Source: an uncultured Methanobacteriaceae archaeon
GTDB taxonomy: Archaea; Methanobacteriota; Methanobacteria; Methanobacteriales; Methanobacteriaceae
Reading direction: 5' to 3'
Length of the DNA stretch: 21,619 nucleotides
Assembly (NCBI GenBank): GCA_947259185.1
Contig: CAMYKT010000029.1
Coordinates: forward strand, 1-21,619
Shown: one piece after another, positions 1-7,993 of the stretch
Layout: every line of letters starts with the position of its first letter
Position numbering within the stretch: position 1 is the stretch's first letter
Position numbers and translations under genes: made by a program
Notes under the pieces: model-generated
Database searches by the model: none
What the model saw: the letters and a program-made list of their open reading frames with translations, nothing else
What the model was told of the DNA's origin: nothing

Positions 1-256
1 ATAATTTCATGGTATAAAATTCTTTATTTGACACTGCATTTTGAAATTTTATTTTTCATTAATACATAGATTAATAGCATGAACAAAAGTTGAACCCGGG
101 GCAGAAATGGATACATTCGGCTAAGGATTAGAGGTTGATACCCACCCCAGGACAACGATTGATGGAAACCACGAATCAGCAAAAAATCCCTGGATATGAA
201 GGTTTTTTGGCAGAAGAACATTAACCAGGGTTTTGCTAGATTGATGAAAAGTAGAT
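1..256. other. Intergenic stretch without a recognised gene
   Basis: No reading frame here looks like a protein I know. A leftward 65-codon frame (ATG at 221, stop at 24) has no ribosome binding site, no recognisable domain and an odd composition, so I do not call it. The stretch lies downstream, in the leftward direction, of the tandem operator/promoter array at 257-383. It is therefore either a long leader of a gene beyond the left edge or a small non-coding transcript. Confidence 0.5.
181..230 (-). terminator. Possible leftward intrinsic-type terminator
   Basis: On the minus strand the inverted repeat CCCTGG (225-230 on the plus strand reads CCAGGG) and CCAGGG (188-193) is followed by A and six T residues (186-181). 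The loop is about 31 nt, which is long, so the hairpin may be incidental. The T-run alone is a plausible archaeal termination signal. It lies about 100 nt downstream of the transcription start predicted from the TATA box at 305-312. Confidence 0.3.
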
Positions 257-304
257 TTTTTAGGTATGCCTAAAAACTCTATAGTTTAATGTGGAGGTTT
301 CCCC

Positions 305-312
305 TATATAAA
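305..312 (-). promoter_or_regulatory. TATA box of inner leftward promoter
   Basis: On the minus strand this reads TTTATATA preceded by AAAC, a good archaeal BRE plus TATA box. The BRE side abuts the operator at 314-329. The predicted start (about 25 nt downstream, near 280-285) is just before the operator at 257-276. A repressor bound at either palindrome should therefore block initiation. Confidence 0.5.
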
Positions 313-358
313 GTTTAGGTATGCCTAAAACTACTTAATTAGAGGTAGGCTTTTCTAG

Positions 359-366
359 TATATAAA
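359..366 (-). promoter_or_regulatory. TATA box of outer leftward promoter
   Basis: The minus strand reads TTTTATATA preceded by AAAC, in the same arrangement as the inner promoter and 54 bp away from it. It is flanked by operators at 370-383 (BRE side) and 314-329 (near the expected start). The two promoters look like a duplicated 55-bp module. Confidence 0.45.
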
Positions 367-386
367 AGTTTAGGTATACCTAATTT

Positions 387-1232
387 TTATTTCATATTAT
401 CAAAACAAGTTTTAAGTCGTAGTGCATCCTGATCAATTAAAGGAGTCTCACAGATGATGGTTGAATTCCAACCACTCTCTTTTAAAACTTCAAGAAGTGG
501 CTTTACCGGAGGTCCATATTCTTTTTCAGAGAGAATATGGTGTTTCTTTTCACCTGAATCACCATATTCTATGCGGGTAAAATGGCAGTGCAGATGAGCT
601 ATATCCAGATCATTGTCCAACATATCTAAAATTTGGCGATCGTCCCCTTTAGATTTAATTCCCCCGCCACTCCGGGCATATAAATGTGCAAAATCAATAG
701 TAGGCTGGAATTTATCCAGGGACTGACAAATATCAATAATTTCTTCTAAGGTACCTAACTGCGATTTTTTTCCTGTGGTTTCCGGGGCAAAAGTGAAATT
801 TTTTATTCCTTCTGCATCCAATTTTTCAAGTACTGTTTCTAAAGATTCCTTACATTTTTTAAGGGCTTCTTCAGGAGAGTATTTGGTATAAAATCCCGGA
901 TGGAAAACAATTCGATAAGCTCCCATCCATTCTGCTGCCCGGGCAGACTGGATTAGTCTTTCAATGGATCTTTCTATTACTGCTGGATCAGAAGAAGACA
1001 TATTAACATAATAGGGAGCATGCATGGAAATTAATACTCCGTTTTTTATAGAATTTCTTTTAAGTTCCTGGGCCGGATTTTGAGAAATCCGCACTCCATA
1101 AGTGGCCTGATATTCGTAGGCATCCAATCCTTTATCAGCTAAAAAATCGCATACCTGGGGAGTCTTGCCTTTATAACCAATAGGGTTTCCTGCTGGCCCA
1201 AATTTAACCTTTTTAGTCATTTTAATCATCAT
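387..1232 (-). CDS. Endonuclease IV-like TIM-barrel protein
   Basis: The 281-residue protein belongs to the AP endonuclease 2 / xylose isomerase-like TIM-barrel superfamily and is close in length to E. coli Nfo. Metal-ligand positions of endonuclease IV can be followed in order: His71 (HAPYYVN), His111 (HPGFY), Glu151 (APETTGK), Asp180 and His183 (DFAHLYAR), His215 (HLHCHF), His231/His232 and Glu262 (CETP). The Asp that precedes the last His in E. coli (Asp229 of DRHH) appears as Lys in KKHH, so the trinuclear zinc site may be incomplete. If active, it would cleave abasic sites in base-excision repair. Start choice is open: in-frame ATGs lie at 1232, 1229 and 1220, none with a clear Shine-Dalgarno. 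MTKKVKF at 1220 looks the most natural. Confidence 0.8.
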   Translation of the reverse strand: MMIKMTKKVKFGPAGNPIGYKGKTPQVCDFLADKGLDAYEYQATYGVRISQNPAQELKRNSIKNGVLISMHAPYYVNMSSSDPAVIERSIERLIQSARAAEWMGAYRIVFHPGFYTKYSPEEALKKCKESLETVLEKLDAEGIKNFTFAPETTGKKSQLGTLEEIIDICQSLDKFQPTIDFAHLYARSGGGIKSKGDDRQILDMLDNDLDIAHLHCHFTRIEYGDSGEKKHHILSEKEYGPPVKPLLEVLKESGWNSTIICETPLIDQDALRLKTCFDNMK

Positions 1233-1353
1233 TCATATTACGAAATAATTTTCATTTTTAGATCTGTCCTTAACAACACAATTAGATAAAGCTATTATAC
1301 ATATATACTATTATATTTTATAAAAAAGGAATTAATGAAAAAAGAGATAGTTT

Positions 1354-2592
1354 ATGCAAATATATGATTTAGCCATAATAGGAGCCGGGCCAGCCGGCTG
1401 CATGGCTGCTATAAGAGCTTCACAACTAGATAAGAAGATAATCTTGCTGGAGAAGAATAATTTAATAGGTCGGAAACTTCTTTTAACTGGTAATGGGAGG
1501 TGTAACTTTACTAACACAGCTAGTCTGGAAGTTTTCCTGGAGAAATTCGGAATGAATGGTGCTTTTTATAGGGATGCCTTTAATAATTTTTCTAATTGGG
1601 ATCTGATAAATTTTTTCCAAACCTATGGACTGGATTATAAAGTAGAAGATTCCGGACGCGTATTCCCGATTACTGAAAAGTCTAAATCAGTAGTAGATAT
1701 TATAAAAAAAGTTTTAAAAGAATTTAACGTGCCAATTATATATGACTATCATTTAAAAAATTTTAATAGGAAATCTGAAATTTTCCAGTTATCTTCCACT
1801 AAAAATAAAGTAATTAACGCCCATAAAGTAATTATAGCAACAGGCGGATCATCTTATACTGTAACAGGATCAACTGGAGATGGTTTTAAGTTTGCAGAAT
1901 CATTAGGACACCACATAACTGAATTAAGACCCGGTGGAGTTCCTCTTATAGTTCAGGAAGAATGGGTTTTCCAATTAAAGGGTGTTACCCTGGAAAATGT
2001 GGGAATGAGTATAGAATATCAGGGGAAAACCAAGCATATGCCTCGTGGAAACCTTCTTTTGACACATTTTGGTATCTCTGGCCCGGTTATTCTTGATATG
2101 AGCCATGATATTGTAGAAATTATGGATAAATATGGAGATTTAAAGCTTAAAATTGATTTTAAACCAGGAATGACTCAGGAATCATTAAAATCCCATTTAA
2201 TGGAAGATTTCCAGAAATACAGTAAAAAAAGTTTAAAAAATTATTTAAATTACCATCTACCCCAAAGCACCGTTTTACCCATTCTAGATAGCATAAACCT
2301 TGATTCTCAAAAAAATTTGAACCAGATAACTAAAAAAGAAAGGTTGGATTTAATTAAAACTTTAAAAGGTCTTCCTTTAACCATAATTGGCCATCTTCCC
2401 CTTGATAAAGCACTGGTTACATGTGGTGGGGTATCAAAAAAGCAAATAGACCCTCGCACCATGGAATCAAAAGTGTTTAAGGGCTTATACTTTGCCGGGG
2501 AAATAATTTCAGGTTGTGGGCGTCGGGGAGGATACAACCTTCAACAGGCCTTTTCCACAGGTTATGTGGCTGGAGAAAGTGCCTCAAAATAA
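1354..2592 (+). CDS. HI0933/BaiN-type FAD-dependent oxidoreductase
   Basis: This 412-residue flavoprotein shows an N-terminal dinucleotide-binding motif GAGPAG (residues 10-15), a following acidic residue in LLEKN, and the family-specific GRKLLLTGNGRCNFTN block near residues 39-54. A mid-protein GGSSYTVTGSTGDG segment and the C-terminal GLYFAGE...GRRGGYNLQQAFSTG block complete the HI0933-like (BaiN/RdsA) signature. The fold binds FAD; substrates of archaeal members are unknown to me. The ATG at 1354 follows a weak purine stretch (AAAAAGAGA). A TATA-like region, ACATATATAC, lies near 1299-1308. It is transcribed away from the nuclease-like gene, the two sharing the 1233-1353 intergenic region. 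Confidence 0.9.
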   Translation: MQIYDLAIIGAGPAGCMAAIRASQLDKKIILLEKNNLIGRKLLLTGNGRCNFTNTASLEVFLEKFGMNGAFYRDAFNNFSNWDLINFFQTYGLDYKVEDSGRVFPITEKSKSVVDIIKKVLKEFNVPIIYDYHLKNFNRKSEIFQLSSTKNKVINAHKVIIATGGSSYTVTGSTGDGFKFAESLGHHITELRPGGVPLIVQEEWVFQLKGVTLENVGMSIEYQGKTKHMPRGNLLLTHFGISGPVILDMSHDIVEIMDKYGDLKLKIDFKPGMTQESLKSHLMEDFQKYSKKSLKNYLNYHLPQSTVLPILDSINLDSQKNLNQITKKERLDLIKTLKGLPLTIIGHLPLDKALVTCGGVSKKQIDPRTMESKVFKGLYFAGEIISGCGRRGGYNLQQAFSTGYVAGESASK

Positions 2593-2689
2593 ATTTAAAT
2601 CCATAGATTATAAAAAATAGTTAAAAAGACATGAACATGTTTAAAGGGACATTATCCTTTAGTTATACGTTCCAGGATTCTAAAAATAA

Positions 2690-3049
2690 TCAGGGCTTTG
2701 AATCTAAAAAAATAGCCTGTTTGATAAAATCTTCCATAGGGATGTTTATATCCTCTTCATTTCTGATTTTATAGTGCCTGATTTTTTTACCAGTCCCCTC
2801 CATAAGATTATCCGGATCATTTAAGAGGGTTCCCTGCCAGAATTCCAGGTTGATATGATTTTTATGGATTACAATACCAAATAAAGGTCTTTTTTTGCGG
2901 TAGGTAAGATTGTTCCATTTAATTTCTTCATCCAGATCCGCATCAATGTCTAATATTTTTTTTCTAATTTTAAGAGCCAGCTCTACCAGGGGAATATCAT
3001 ATGATGCTAAATATTCCTGCACATCCACTCTTAAAGGCAATTTCTTCAC
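2690..3049 (-). CDS. DUF1801 (YdhG-like) family protein
   Basis: A 119-residue protein with the DUF1801 pattern: an N-terminal helix pair (VQEYLASYD, LALKIRKKI), the EEIKWNNLTYR motif at about residues 41-51, a GIVIHKNHINLEFW strand pair, and the GTGKKIRHYKIRNEEDI block typical of the family (usually GTGKRMRHIKI). The function of the family is not established; it is related in fold to small frataxin-like alpha/beta domains. It ends 97 nt from the flavoprotein stop, to which it is convergent. It starts 36 nt past the gap stop codon in the same orientation, so it may be read through from gap. Confidence 0.85.
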   Translation of the reverse strand: MKKLPLRVDVQEYLASYDIPLVELALKIRKKILDIDADLDEEIKWNNLTYRKKRPLFGIVIHKNHINLEFWQGTLLNDPDNLMEGTGKKIRHYKIRNEEDINIPMEDFIKQAIFLDSKP

Positions 3050-3085
3050 CAGATGAGTTACGTATAAAATAAAGTGGGAATTTGA

Positions 3086-4099
3086 TTATAAAATTCCCAT
3101 GGCTTTATTGGTCCTTTCTATGGATTTTTCAGGATTTTTTTCCATTTCCAGCATGGCCCTTATGGCATCCACGTTTTCGGGTACCACATCAGACTCCTGG
3201 TGAACAGCCTGCATATAATATAGTTCTCCGTCCACAATATTCAGGGACTCCTGCCAAACTGGTATTTCAAATAAGTCATTTCGAGATCGCCCTAATTCTT
3301 TAGCATATTCCATTATCTCTGCTGTGGATCCTAAACCTTCGCTAGCTTTTACCAGCATTACCCGGGAAGTTCTATCCAGAGTTTCAATAATCTCGTCCAC
3401 ATCAACTTGATTTTCCAGTTCCACCATTAAGTTATGCTGGTGCATAAGGGTGGTGGGTACCAGAAGTGCCACCGTATTAATATTAACATCATACATAACT
3501 GTTTTAAGGTCTGGTCCGTGGTGCGAAGGCACAGTAGGAGGGTTAGGAACCACCGCATTAATAGGGCCCTTATTTACCTGTGAAGGATCACCTCCTCTTC
3601 TTACCATTACAGCTCTCACCTTTTTAATACCACATAAATCATGAATAGGTTTCAATGTCCGGCTAAGACCAGTAGTATTGCAGGATACCACCCTCACATA
3701 ATCTTTTCCCCATGAATCATCGAAATTAGCAAATGAATTAAAGGATAAGCCTACATTATCGTGCTTTTCTCCGCCCTGAAAGATGGCCTTAATTCCTATT
3801 TCTTTGTATTTTAGTAAATTTTGAGCCCCGATACCCTCAGGAGTACAATCCACTACAATATCTGCTTCATGCAGCATTTCATCCACAGTACCACTAATTT
3901 CTATCCCTGCTTCCTGGAATAATTTTTCCCTCTCAGGTATACTAATGTACAACTCATAACCCTTTTCTACCGCCATACGGGCTTCAAAGTCAGGTTTTGT
4001 TTTACTAACCCCGATTATTTTAAGGTCATCCTGGGCAGAAACTGCATCTGCCACCCTTTTTCCAATAGTTCCGTAACCATTTACTGCAACCTTTTTCAT
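3086..4099 (-). CDS. gap: Archaeal type II glyceraldehyde-3-phosphate dehydrogenase
   Basis: A 337-residue enzyme converting glyceraldehyde 3-phosphate and NAD(P) to 1,3-bisphosphoglycerate, acting in methanogens mainly in gluconeogenesis. The Rossmann motif NGYGTIGKR is at residues 7-15, the catalytic cysteine is Cys140 in SCNTTGLSRTL, and a TLMHQHN segment near 218-223 carries the active-site His region. Length and Cys position agree with Methanothermus fervidus GAPDH. I set the start at 4099, not at the upstream ATG at 4114. GGGAGGT (4106-4112) sits just upstream of 4099 with proper spacing, whereas the longer reading would place the ribosome binding site inside the gene. Confidence 0.97.
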   Translation of the reverse strand: MKKVAVNGYGTIGKRVADAVSAQDDLKIIGVSKTKPDFEARMAVEKGYELYISIPEREKLFQEAGIEISGTVDEMLHEADIVVDCTPEGIGAQNLLKYKEIGIKAIFQGGEKHDNVGLSFNSFANFDDSWGKDYVRVVSCNTTGLSRTLKPIHDLCGIKKVRAVMVRRGGDPSQVNKGPINAVVPNPPTVPSHHGPDLKTVMYDVNINTVALLVPTTLMHQHNLMVELENQVDVDEIIETLDRTSRVMLVKASEGLGSTAEIMEYAKELGRSRNDLFEIPVWQESLNIVDGELYYMQAVHQESDVVPENVDAIRAMLEMEKNPEKSIERTNKAMGIL

Positions 4100-4114
4100 A
4101 AAAATACCTCCCAA

Positions 4115-4415
4115 ATTCCGGCTAAGTTTTCAGGTCCCATAATACATTTGAGTATAATTGATTTTGAGAAAAACAATTTATATCATGGAATTTTTTCCAC
4201 ATAAGGATATGGATTCTATTAATCAAATTTATAAGATTATTTTATTGGATAGGGAATATAAATTTTATCCAAATTGGTTTAAATTAACAGGGAAATTATT
4301 ATTTAGTAGCAGTTAGTTAGGCTGTCATAGCTATCATTCTTACATTCCACAATAATAAATACCTCTTTTTATAAATAATATATAAATTATTAATTTTAAA
4401 AAAGTAGGTGTTCAA
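4115..4415. other. Divergent promoter region between gap and an exported protein gene
   Basis: This 300-bp AT-rich stretch carries promoters for both flanking genes and no other gene that I can see. A TATA-like ATATAAATT for gap lies on the minus strand at 4175-4183, predicting a leader of roughly 50 nt. TTTTTATAAATA near 4369-4380 is the likely TATA box for the rightward gene at 4416. No RNA gene was recognised. Confidence 0.5.
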
Positions 4416-4931
4416 ATGGAGAGAAAAGATTATGGTTTAATAATTTTAATTGTGGCCATAGTGGCCCTTGTCGGGGGCCTTATTTATTTTATGGCAACTG
4501 CCACCACTACCTTTGAAGAAGGAAAATTAAGATTCCAGATGCAAGGAGGTTGGGCTCAAAGCCAAACCATAGGGGATTTTAATAATACCGTATATTCCCA
4601 GGTAACATTTACCCGTCAAATTCGGGACCAGTCTGGAGAGGATCAGCAAGCATTTATTAATGTGGAAATTAGAAAAACAGCAGGTACAGTTAATAATACC
4701 CTTTTCCAGGAAACTCTACTTAATCAATCAGGATCTTCCATAAGTAATGTTGAAATAAATGAATATAACTTCAGACAGTATCAAATTACCAGTAGCCAGG
4801 TAGCCCATGAAATTTCAACCATGGAAATCAATAATTTCCTGATTATGGTGGAATATATATGCCCTCCTTCTATTAAAAATGAAACTGAAGAAGCTTATAA
4901 TTCAATTTTAAGAAGTTTAGAGATTGTTTAA
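4416..4931 (+). CDS. Membrane-anchored exported protein, possibly PsbP-like
   Basis: A 171-residue protein with one N-terminal hydrophobic segment (about residues 8-28, LIILIVAIVALVGGLIYFMA) after a charged MERKDYG head, suggesting a signal anchor with the rest outside the membrane. The external part contains NNT, NQS and NET sequons that could be N-glycosylated. The pattern GKLRFQMQGGW near residues 37-47 followed by beta-rich sequence resembles PsbP-like proteins of methanogens, but this is a tentative comparison. The ATG at 4416 follows AGGTG at 4406-4410. It lies 20 nt before the GyrI-like gene and is probably cotranscribed with it. Confidence 0.7.
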   Translation: MERKDYGLIILIVAIVALVGGLIYFMATATTTFEEGKLRFQMQGGWAQSQTIGDFNNTVYSQVTFTRQIRDQSGEDQQAFINVEIRKTAGTVNNTLFQETLLNQSGSSISNVEINEYNFRQYQITSSQVAHEISTMEINNFLIMVEYICPPSIKNETEEAYNSILRSLEIV

Positions 4932-4951
4932 TCATTTATGGTTATTAACAG

Positions 4952-5422
4952 GTGATTGATTTGGATATAGATGATAAAATTGTTCCAGAAGAAAAATTAG
5001 CACTTATCACCAAGATAGGGCCTCCGGAAATGATAGGTGTATTGATTGAAGATATTGCATACTGGGCTGGTGCCAATAAGGTTAAAATAACCGGCCCCCC
5101 ATTTGCCATTTATTATTCAAACCCACAGAGTGTTCCTCCAGAAGAATTTAAATATGATGTAGGTTTTCCTATAGAGGGAGAAGTTAGTGGAACTGACAAA
5201 ATAATGATTGTAACCATACCTGAACACCGAGTTGTTTATGCGGTGCATAAAGGTCCTTATTCTACTATCAGTCAGGTTTATGATAGTATGGTAGAATTTG
5301 TACTGGCCAATAATTATGATGTTATTGGTTCTCCCAAGGAAATCTACTTTAATAGCCCCGAAGAAGTACCCGCCAGTGAATTATTAACGGAAATTCAATT
5401 TCCCGTTATAAAAATGGGTTGA
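4952..5422 (+). CDS. GyrI-like / AraC effector-binding domain protein
   Basis: About 156 residues forming a stand-alone GyrI-like small-molecule-binding domain: two SHS2-type halves, each with the typical GPPFAIYYSNP...VPPEEFKYDVGFPI and GSPKEIYFNSPEEVPASELLTEIQFPV pattern, plus the RVVYAVHKGPYSTI strand-loop. Homologues bind hydrophobic ligands or act as accessory domains of regulators; there is no DNA-binding domain here. The start is ambiguous. The GTG at 4952 lies inside the ribosome binding sequence AGGTGAT (4950-4956), so a TTG at 4961, giving a product three residues shorter, fits the spacing better. The neighbouring gene on the left encodes an exported protein 20 nt upstream. Confidence 0.85.
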   Translation: MIDLDIDDKIVPEEKLALITKIGPPEMIGVLIEDIAYWAGANKVKITGPPFAIYYSNPQSVPPEEFKYDVGFPIEGEVSGTDKIMIVTIPEHRVVYAVHKGPYSTISQVYDSMVEFVLANNYDVIGSPKEIYFNSPEEVPASELLTEIQFPVIKMG

Positions 5423-5442
5423 ATCCGATATATAAATCAAAA

Positions 5443-5468
5443 TTTTCTTTTTTAGTATAATTTTTTTT
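5443..5468 (+). terminator. T-rich termination signal after the GyrI-like gene
   Basis: Two T-runs, TTTTCTTTTTT at 5443-5453 and eight T at 5461-5468, follow the stop codon at 5422 without a strong hairpin. Oligo-T tracts of this kind are the usual archaeal terminators. The site lies between two convergent genes. Confidence 0.5.
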
Positions 5469-5490
5469 ATAATAGGAAAATAAGGTTTTT

Positions 5491-6624
5491 TTAATTTAAC
5501 CGGGCAATCTCATGGAAAGCCTTAACCAGGTAGTCCACCTGTTCTTGAGTCATACCATAAACACTGCATTTAAACCATTCTGTTTGTCCTCTTTTAATCC
5601 CCACAATTTTACGTTTTTTCAATTCTTCATAAAGGAAAAATCCCCGGCGAGGATGATTCTGGGCAATTTCATGAAAGGCAGGAGTTTCAAATCGTACTAA
5701 ATCATGGAGTGTGGGCTTAATTCCCAGTTGATTTACTCCTTCAATCTCTTCCATTTTAGCTGCAAAATAACGTGATATTTCCAGGTGCTCATCCCATTTA
5801 CTTACCCTTTCGATTACATAGGGCAAAGAAGCCATCAAGGTAGCCATGGGTGCACCTCTACTAGTACATCCCAACATCTCCAGTTCCTTTTTCTCATGAA
5901 GTGAGGAACGGGAAAGGACCAGGTCGGCCCATTCTTCTTTAAGGCCTAATACTCCTATTGGTCCAGATGCAGCCATGCTTTTATGTCCACTTCCCACCAC
6001 AAAATCCATATTAAACGCTTTAGCATCAATGGGTAATCTACCCATGGAATAGGCACAATTTAAAACAACCGGCACGCCAGCATCCTGGCATATTTTACCA
6101 ATTTTAGTGGCATCAGTAAGGTTACCATAATTACCATCCACATGAGTTAAAAGAGCTAATCTTATTTCTCCTTTTTGATCCAAAGCTGTCTCCAAAACTT
6201 CTTTATATTTTTCAGGAGTTATACGATATTCGGGGTGTGAATTGGACGGTACTTCTACCATATTCAATTTATTACGCTCTGCAGCCAGATGAGTAGTGTA
6301 ATGGGAATTTCCATCAACCACAATAGTATCACCCGGTTCACAAAGTGCATGCATAATAGCAAACTTCCCTTCCCTGGCACCATGAACAGTTCGAACAGCA
6401 TCAACATTAATAAATTTAGCCAGATCATCTAAAAATCCATGAATATTTGGTTTTGATATCTCATCCAATCTTCCGGCACAGTAATCACAGACACTGTAAC
6501 CATCTCCATATTCATAAAGTGCCTCACGGGAAGCTGCCGGCAGAACCCCACCACGTTGTAAAGGATTAAGATTAAGATTTTCTCTTTCTAAAGTCCGGTT
6601 AATACCATAATTTTGACATTCCAT
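5491..6624 (-). CDS. pscS: O-phospho-L-seryl-tRNA:Cys-tRNA synthase (SepCysS)
   Basis: A 377-residue PLP enzyme that converts O-phosphoseryl-tRNA(Cys) to cysteinyl-tRNA(Cys), the second step of the indirect Cys-tRNA route of methanogens after SepRS. The N-terminal NLNPLQRGGVLP segment, the essential cysteines Cys46 and Cys49 (VCDYC), and a third in LGCTSRG (Cys253) are present. So are GAREGKFAI, HVDGNYGN for cofactor and substrate binding, and the Schiff-base lysine Lys215 in GSGHKSMAASGP. The start is well supported by AGGTGAT five bases before the ATG. Partner SepRS and SepCysE genes are not in the window. A 166-bp gap separates it from the radical SAM gene, so it probably has its own promoter. 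Confidence 0.97.
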   Translation of the reverse strand: MECQNYGINRTLERENLNLNPLQRGGVLPAASREALYEYGDGYSVCDYCAGRLDEISKPNIHGFLDDLAKFINVDAVRTVHGAREGKFAIMHALCEPGDTIVVDGNSHYTTHLAAERNKLNMVEVPSNSHPEYRITPEKYKEVLETALDQKGEIRLALLTHVDGNYGNLTDATKIGKICQDAGVPVVLNCAYSMGRLPIDAKAFNMDFVVGSGHKSMAASGPIGVLGLKEEWADLVLSRSSLHEKKELEMLGCTSRGAPMATLMASLPYVIERVSKWDEHLEISRYFAAKMEEIEGVNQLGIKPTLHDLVRFETPAFHEIAQNHPRRGFFLYEELKKRKIVGIKRGQTEWFKCSVYGMTQEQVDYLVKAFHEIARLN

Positions 6625-6790
6625 CCTTAATCACCTGAATAAAATAATTAAATAAATATGATTCCAATTTTTATAATCTAATTATACCATAAATCCAAAT
6701 TATATTTATTGATATCCAAATAAATTACATCTTTGCTATTTTTTTAGTCTTTCTATTAAATGTGATTTTAGTTTAAATAAAAACTCATTT

Positions 6791-7921
6791 TCATATCAAA
6801 TTTTTTAATCCCAGTTTTTTAGCCCATAGAACTGCTTCTTCTATCTCAGAGGGGAAGGGAAATCTGGATATTTCAGGGTATTGGTGGGCATAATAGTCAG
6901 GATGGTACTGCCCCATAATATTTATCACCGTATCTGGACCCAGGTGCTTGGCAATCCATCTCAATATAGGTTTGGTGCAGCATTCCACATGTCCGGGAAG
7001 TACCAGGTGCCTGATAATTAAATTTCCCGATTCCTTAGCCATAATATGATTTCTTCTTACAACATCCCAATAATTATTGGCTGCGCAAAGGCGAGAAGCG
7101 CACTCATCATTGCCGAATTTGAAATCAGATAAATATAGATCCACAAAGCCCTGCAGAAGCCACATGGATTCTTCACTCATATAAAAATTGCTATTCCATA
7201 TAACAGGTAAATTTTCTTTACAATTAGACATGGTGCGTAGAATAAATGGAAGGTGGGGTGTAGGTTCACCTCCAACAAAGTTAACATTCATTGCTCCCTG
7301 TTTTCTTCTTGCATCTATTATGCTGGCCAATTTTATTTCACTCAGTTGAATTCCTGCGTTTATTCTCTGACTGATATTCCAGTTCTGGCAGAAAACACAA
7401 TGAAGAGTACATCCGGTGAAAAATATAGTATGGCTGGGTACCAGAGGAGCTTCTTCTCCAATATGTAAGAATTCAGATGCAATGACTGGTTTCTTACAGT
7501 CACAGTAGCCTGATTTATCAAAAAACTGGCTTTTGCGATTAACGCCACACCTTTTTTCACATAAATAACATGATTCAGATATTTTTTCAGCAATTTCCAA
7601 TTTTAAATCTAGAAAACTTCTTCGGGGGGTTTTAGAAGCATTTATTTTCTGGTAATAAGATTTAAAAGTATCAGGATCAGGTGCAGCTTTTTTTTGAGCA
7701 TAAATTTTCCGGGAAAATGAATAATATCTTTGATGCTGCTCCCATAGATCATTTAGATGGGTTTTTTCCAGAGCACTTTTTTCCTCATAAGTTTCAATAA
7801 AATATGCGAGCTTAAAGTGGGCTAATTTAAGATTTTCACTTATTTCTAAATAGTCCCTAATTACTCGGGATATACTGTTACTCCATTTTTGGATTTTATC
7901 CAGTGGTTCTGGCCGCCACAT
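6791..7921 (-). CDS. PflX-like radical SAM protein (COG1313 type)
   Basis: The 376-residue protein resembles pyruvate formate-lyase activating enzyme homologues of the PflX group. The radical SAM cluster motif CTLHCVFC gives Cys171, Cys175 and Cys178. The GGEP motif for SAM binding is at 217-220. An upstream cysteine set (CYLCEKRC at 118-125 and GYCDC near 138-142) may bind a second metal or iron-sulfur centre and is typical of this group. The first 110 residues are a helical, charged extension that I do not recognise. The substrate is unknown. The ATG follows GGGGGTGAT with 6-7 nt spacing. It lies 72 nt after tldE in the same orientation and is likely the last gene of the hypD cluster. Confidence 0.85.
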   Translation of the reverse strand: MWRPEPLDKIQKWSNSISRVIRDYLEISENLKLAHFKLAYFIETYEEKSALEKTHLNDLWEQHQRYYSFSRKIYAQKKAAPDPDTFKSYYQKINASKTPRRSFLDLKLEIAEKISESCYLCEKRCGVNRKSQFFDKSGYCDCKKPVIASEFLHIGEEAPLVPSHTIFFTGCTLHCVFCQNWNISQRINAGIQLSEIKLASIIDARRKQGAMNVNFVGGEPTPHLPFILRTMSNCKENLPVIWNSNFYMSEESMWLLQGFVDLYLSDFKFGNDECASRLCAANNYWDVVRRNHIMAKESGNLIIRHLVLPGHVECCTKPILRWIAKHLGPDTVINIMGQYHPDYYAHQYPEISRFPFPSEIEEAVLWAKKLGLKNLI

Positions 7922-7993
7922 TATCCCATCACCCCCTCAGGGATTTAATAATGTATCAGGACAGGAACTAAATTTGTGATGGAAAAAAGTTAA

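Larger units (their letters stand above)
257..383. promoter_or_regulatory. Three tandem DtxR/IdeR-type operator palindromes, 55-bp period
   Basis: Three copies of a palindrome with half-sites TTTAGG and CCTAAA occur at 257-276, 314-329 and 370-383. The third, TTAGGTATACCTAA, is a perfect palindrome. The TAGG cores start at 261, 316 and 371, so the period is exactly 55 bp. The flanks also repeat: each interval ends in TATATAAA(A)GTT. The half-sites match the known DtxR/IdeR iron-box pattern (TTAGG...CCTAA), so an archaeal DtxR/MntR-family metal-dependent repressor is the likely ligand; that identification is inference. The array lies just beyond the 3' end of the leftward nuclease-like gene, so the regulated transcript should run leftward. 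Confidence 0.7.

Noticed and set aside
24..221. Leftward 65-codon frame
   Set aside because: No ribosome binding site, no recognised domain, and it overlaps the putative terminator hairpin of the operator array transcript.
257..383. CRISPR-like array from the three evenly spaced repeats
   Set aside because: Repeats are short palindromes with TATA boxes in similar, not unique, spacers; only three copies and no cas genes. The operator explanation fits better.
2642..2661. Short inverted repeat TAAAGG/CCTTTA between convergent genes as a terminator
   Set aside because: Six base pairs without a T-run; too weak to call.
4115..4415. tRNA or other RNA gene in the 300-bp gap
   Set aside because: No cloverleaf, T-loop GTTCRANNC motif or conserved RNA was found; it reads as two divergent promoters.
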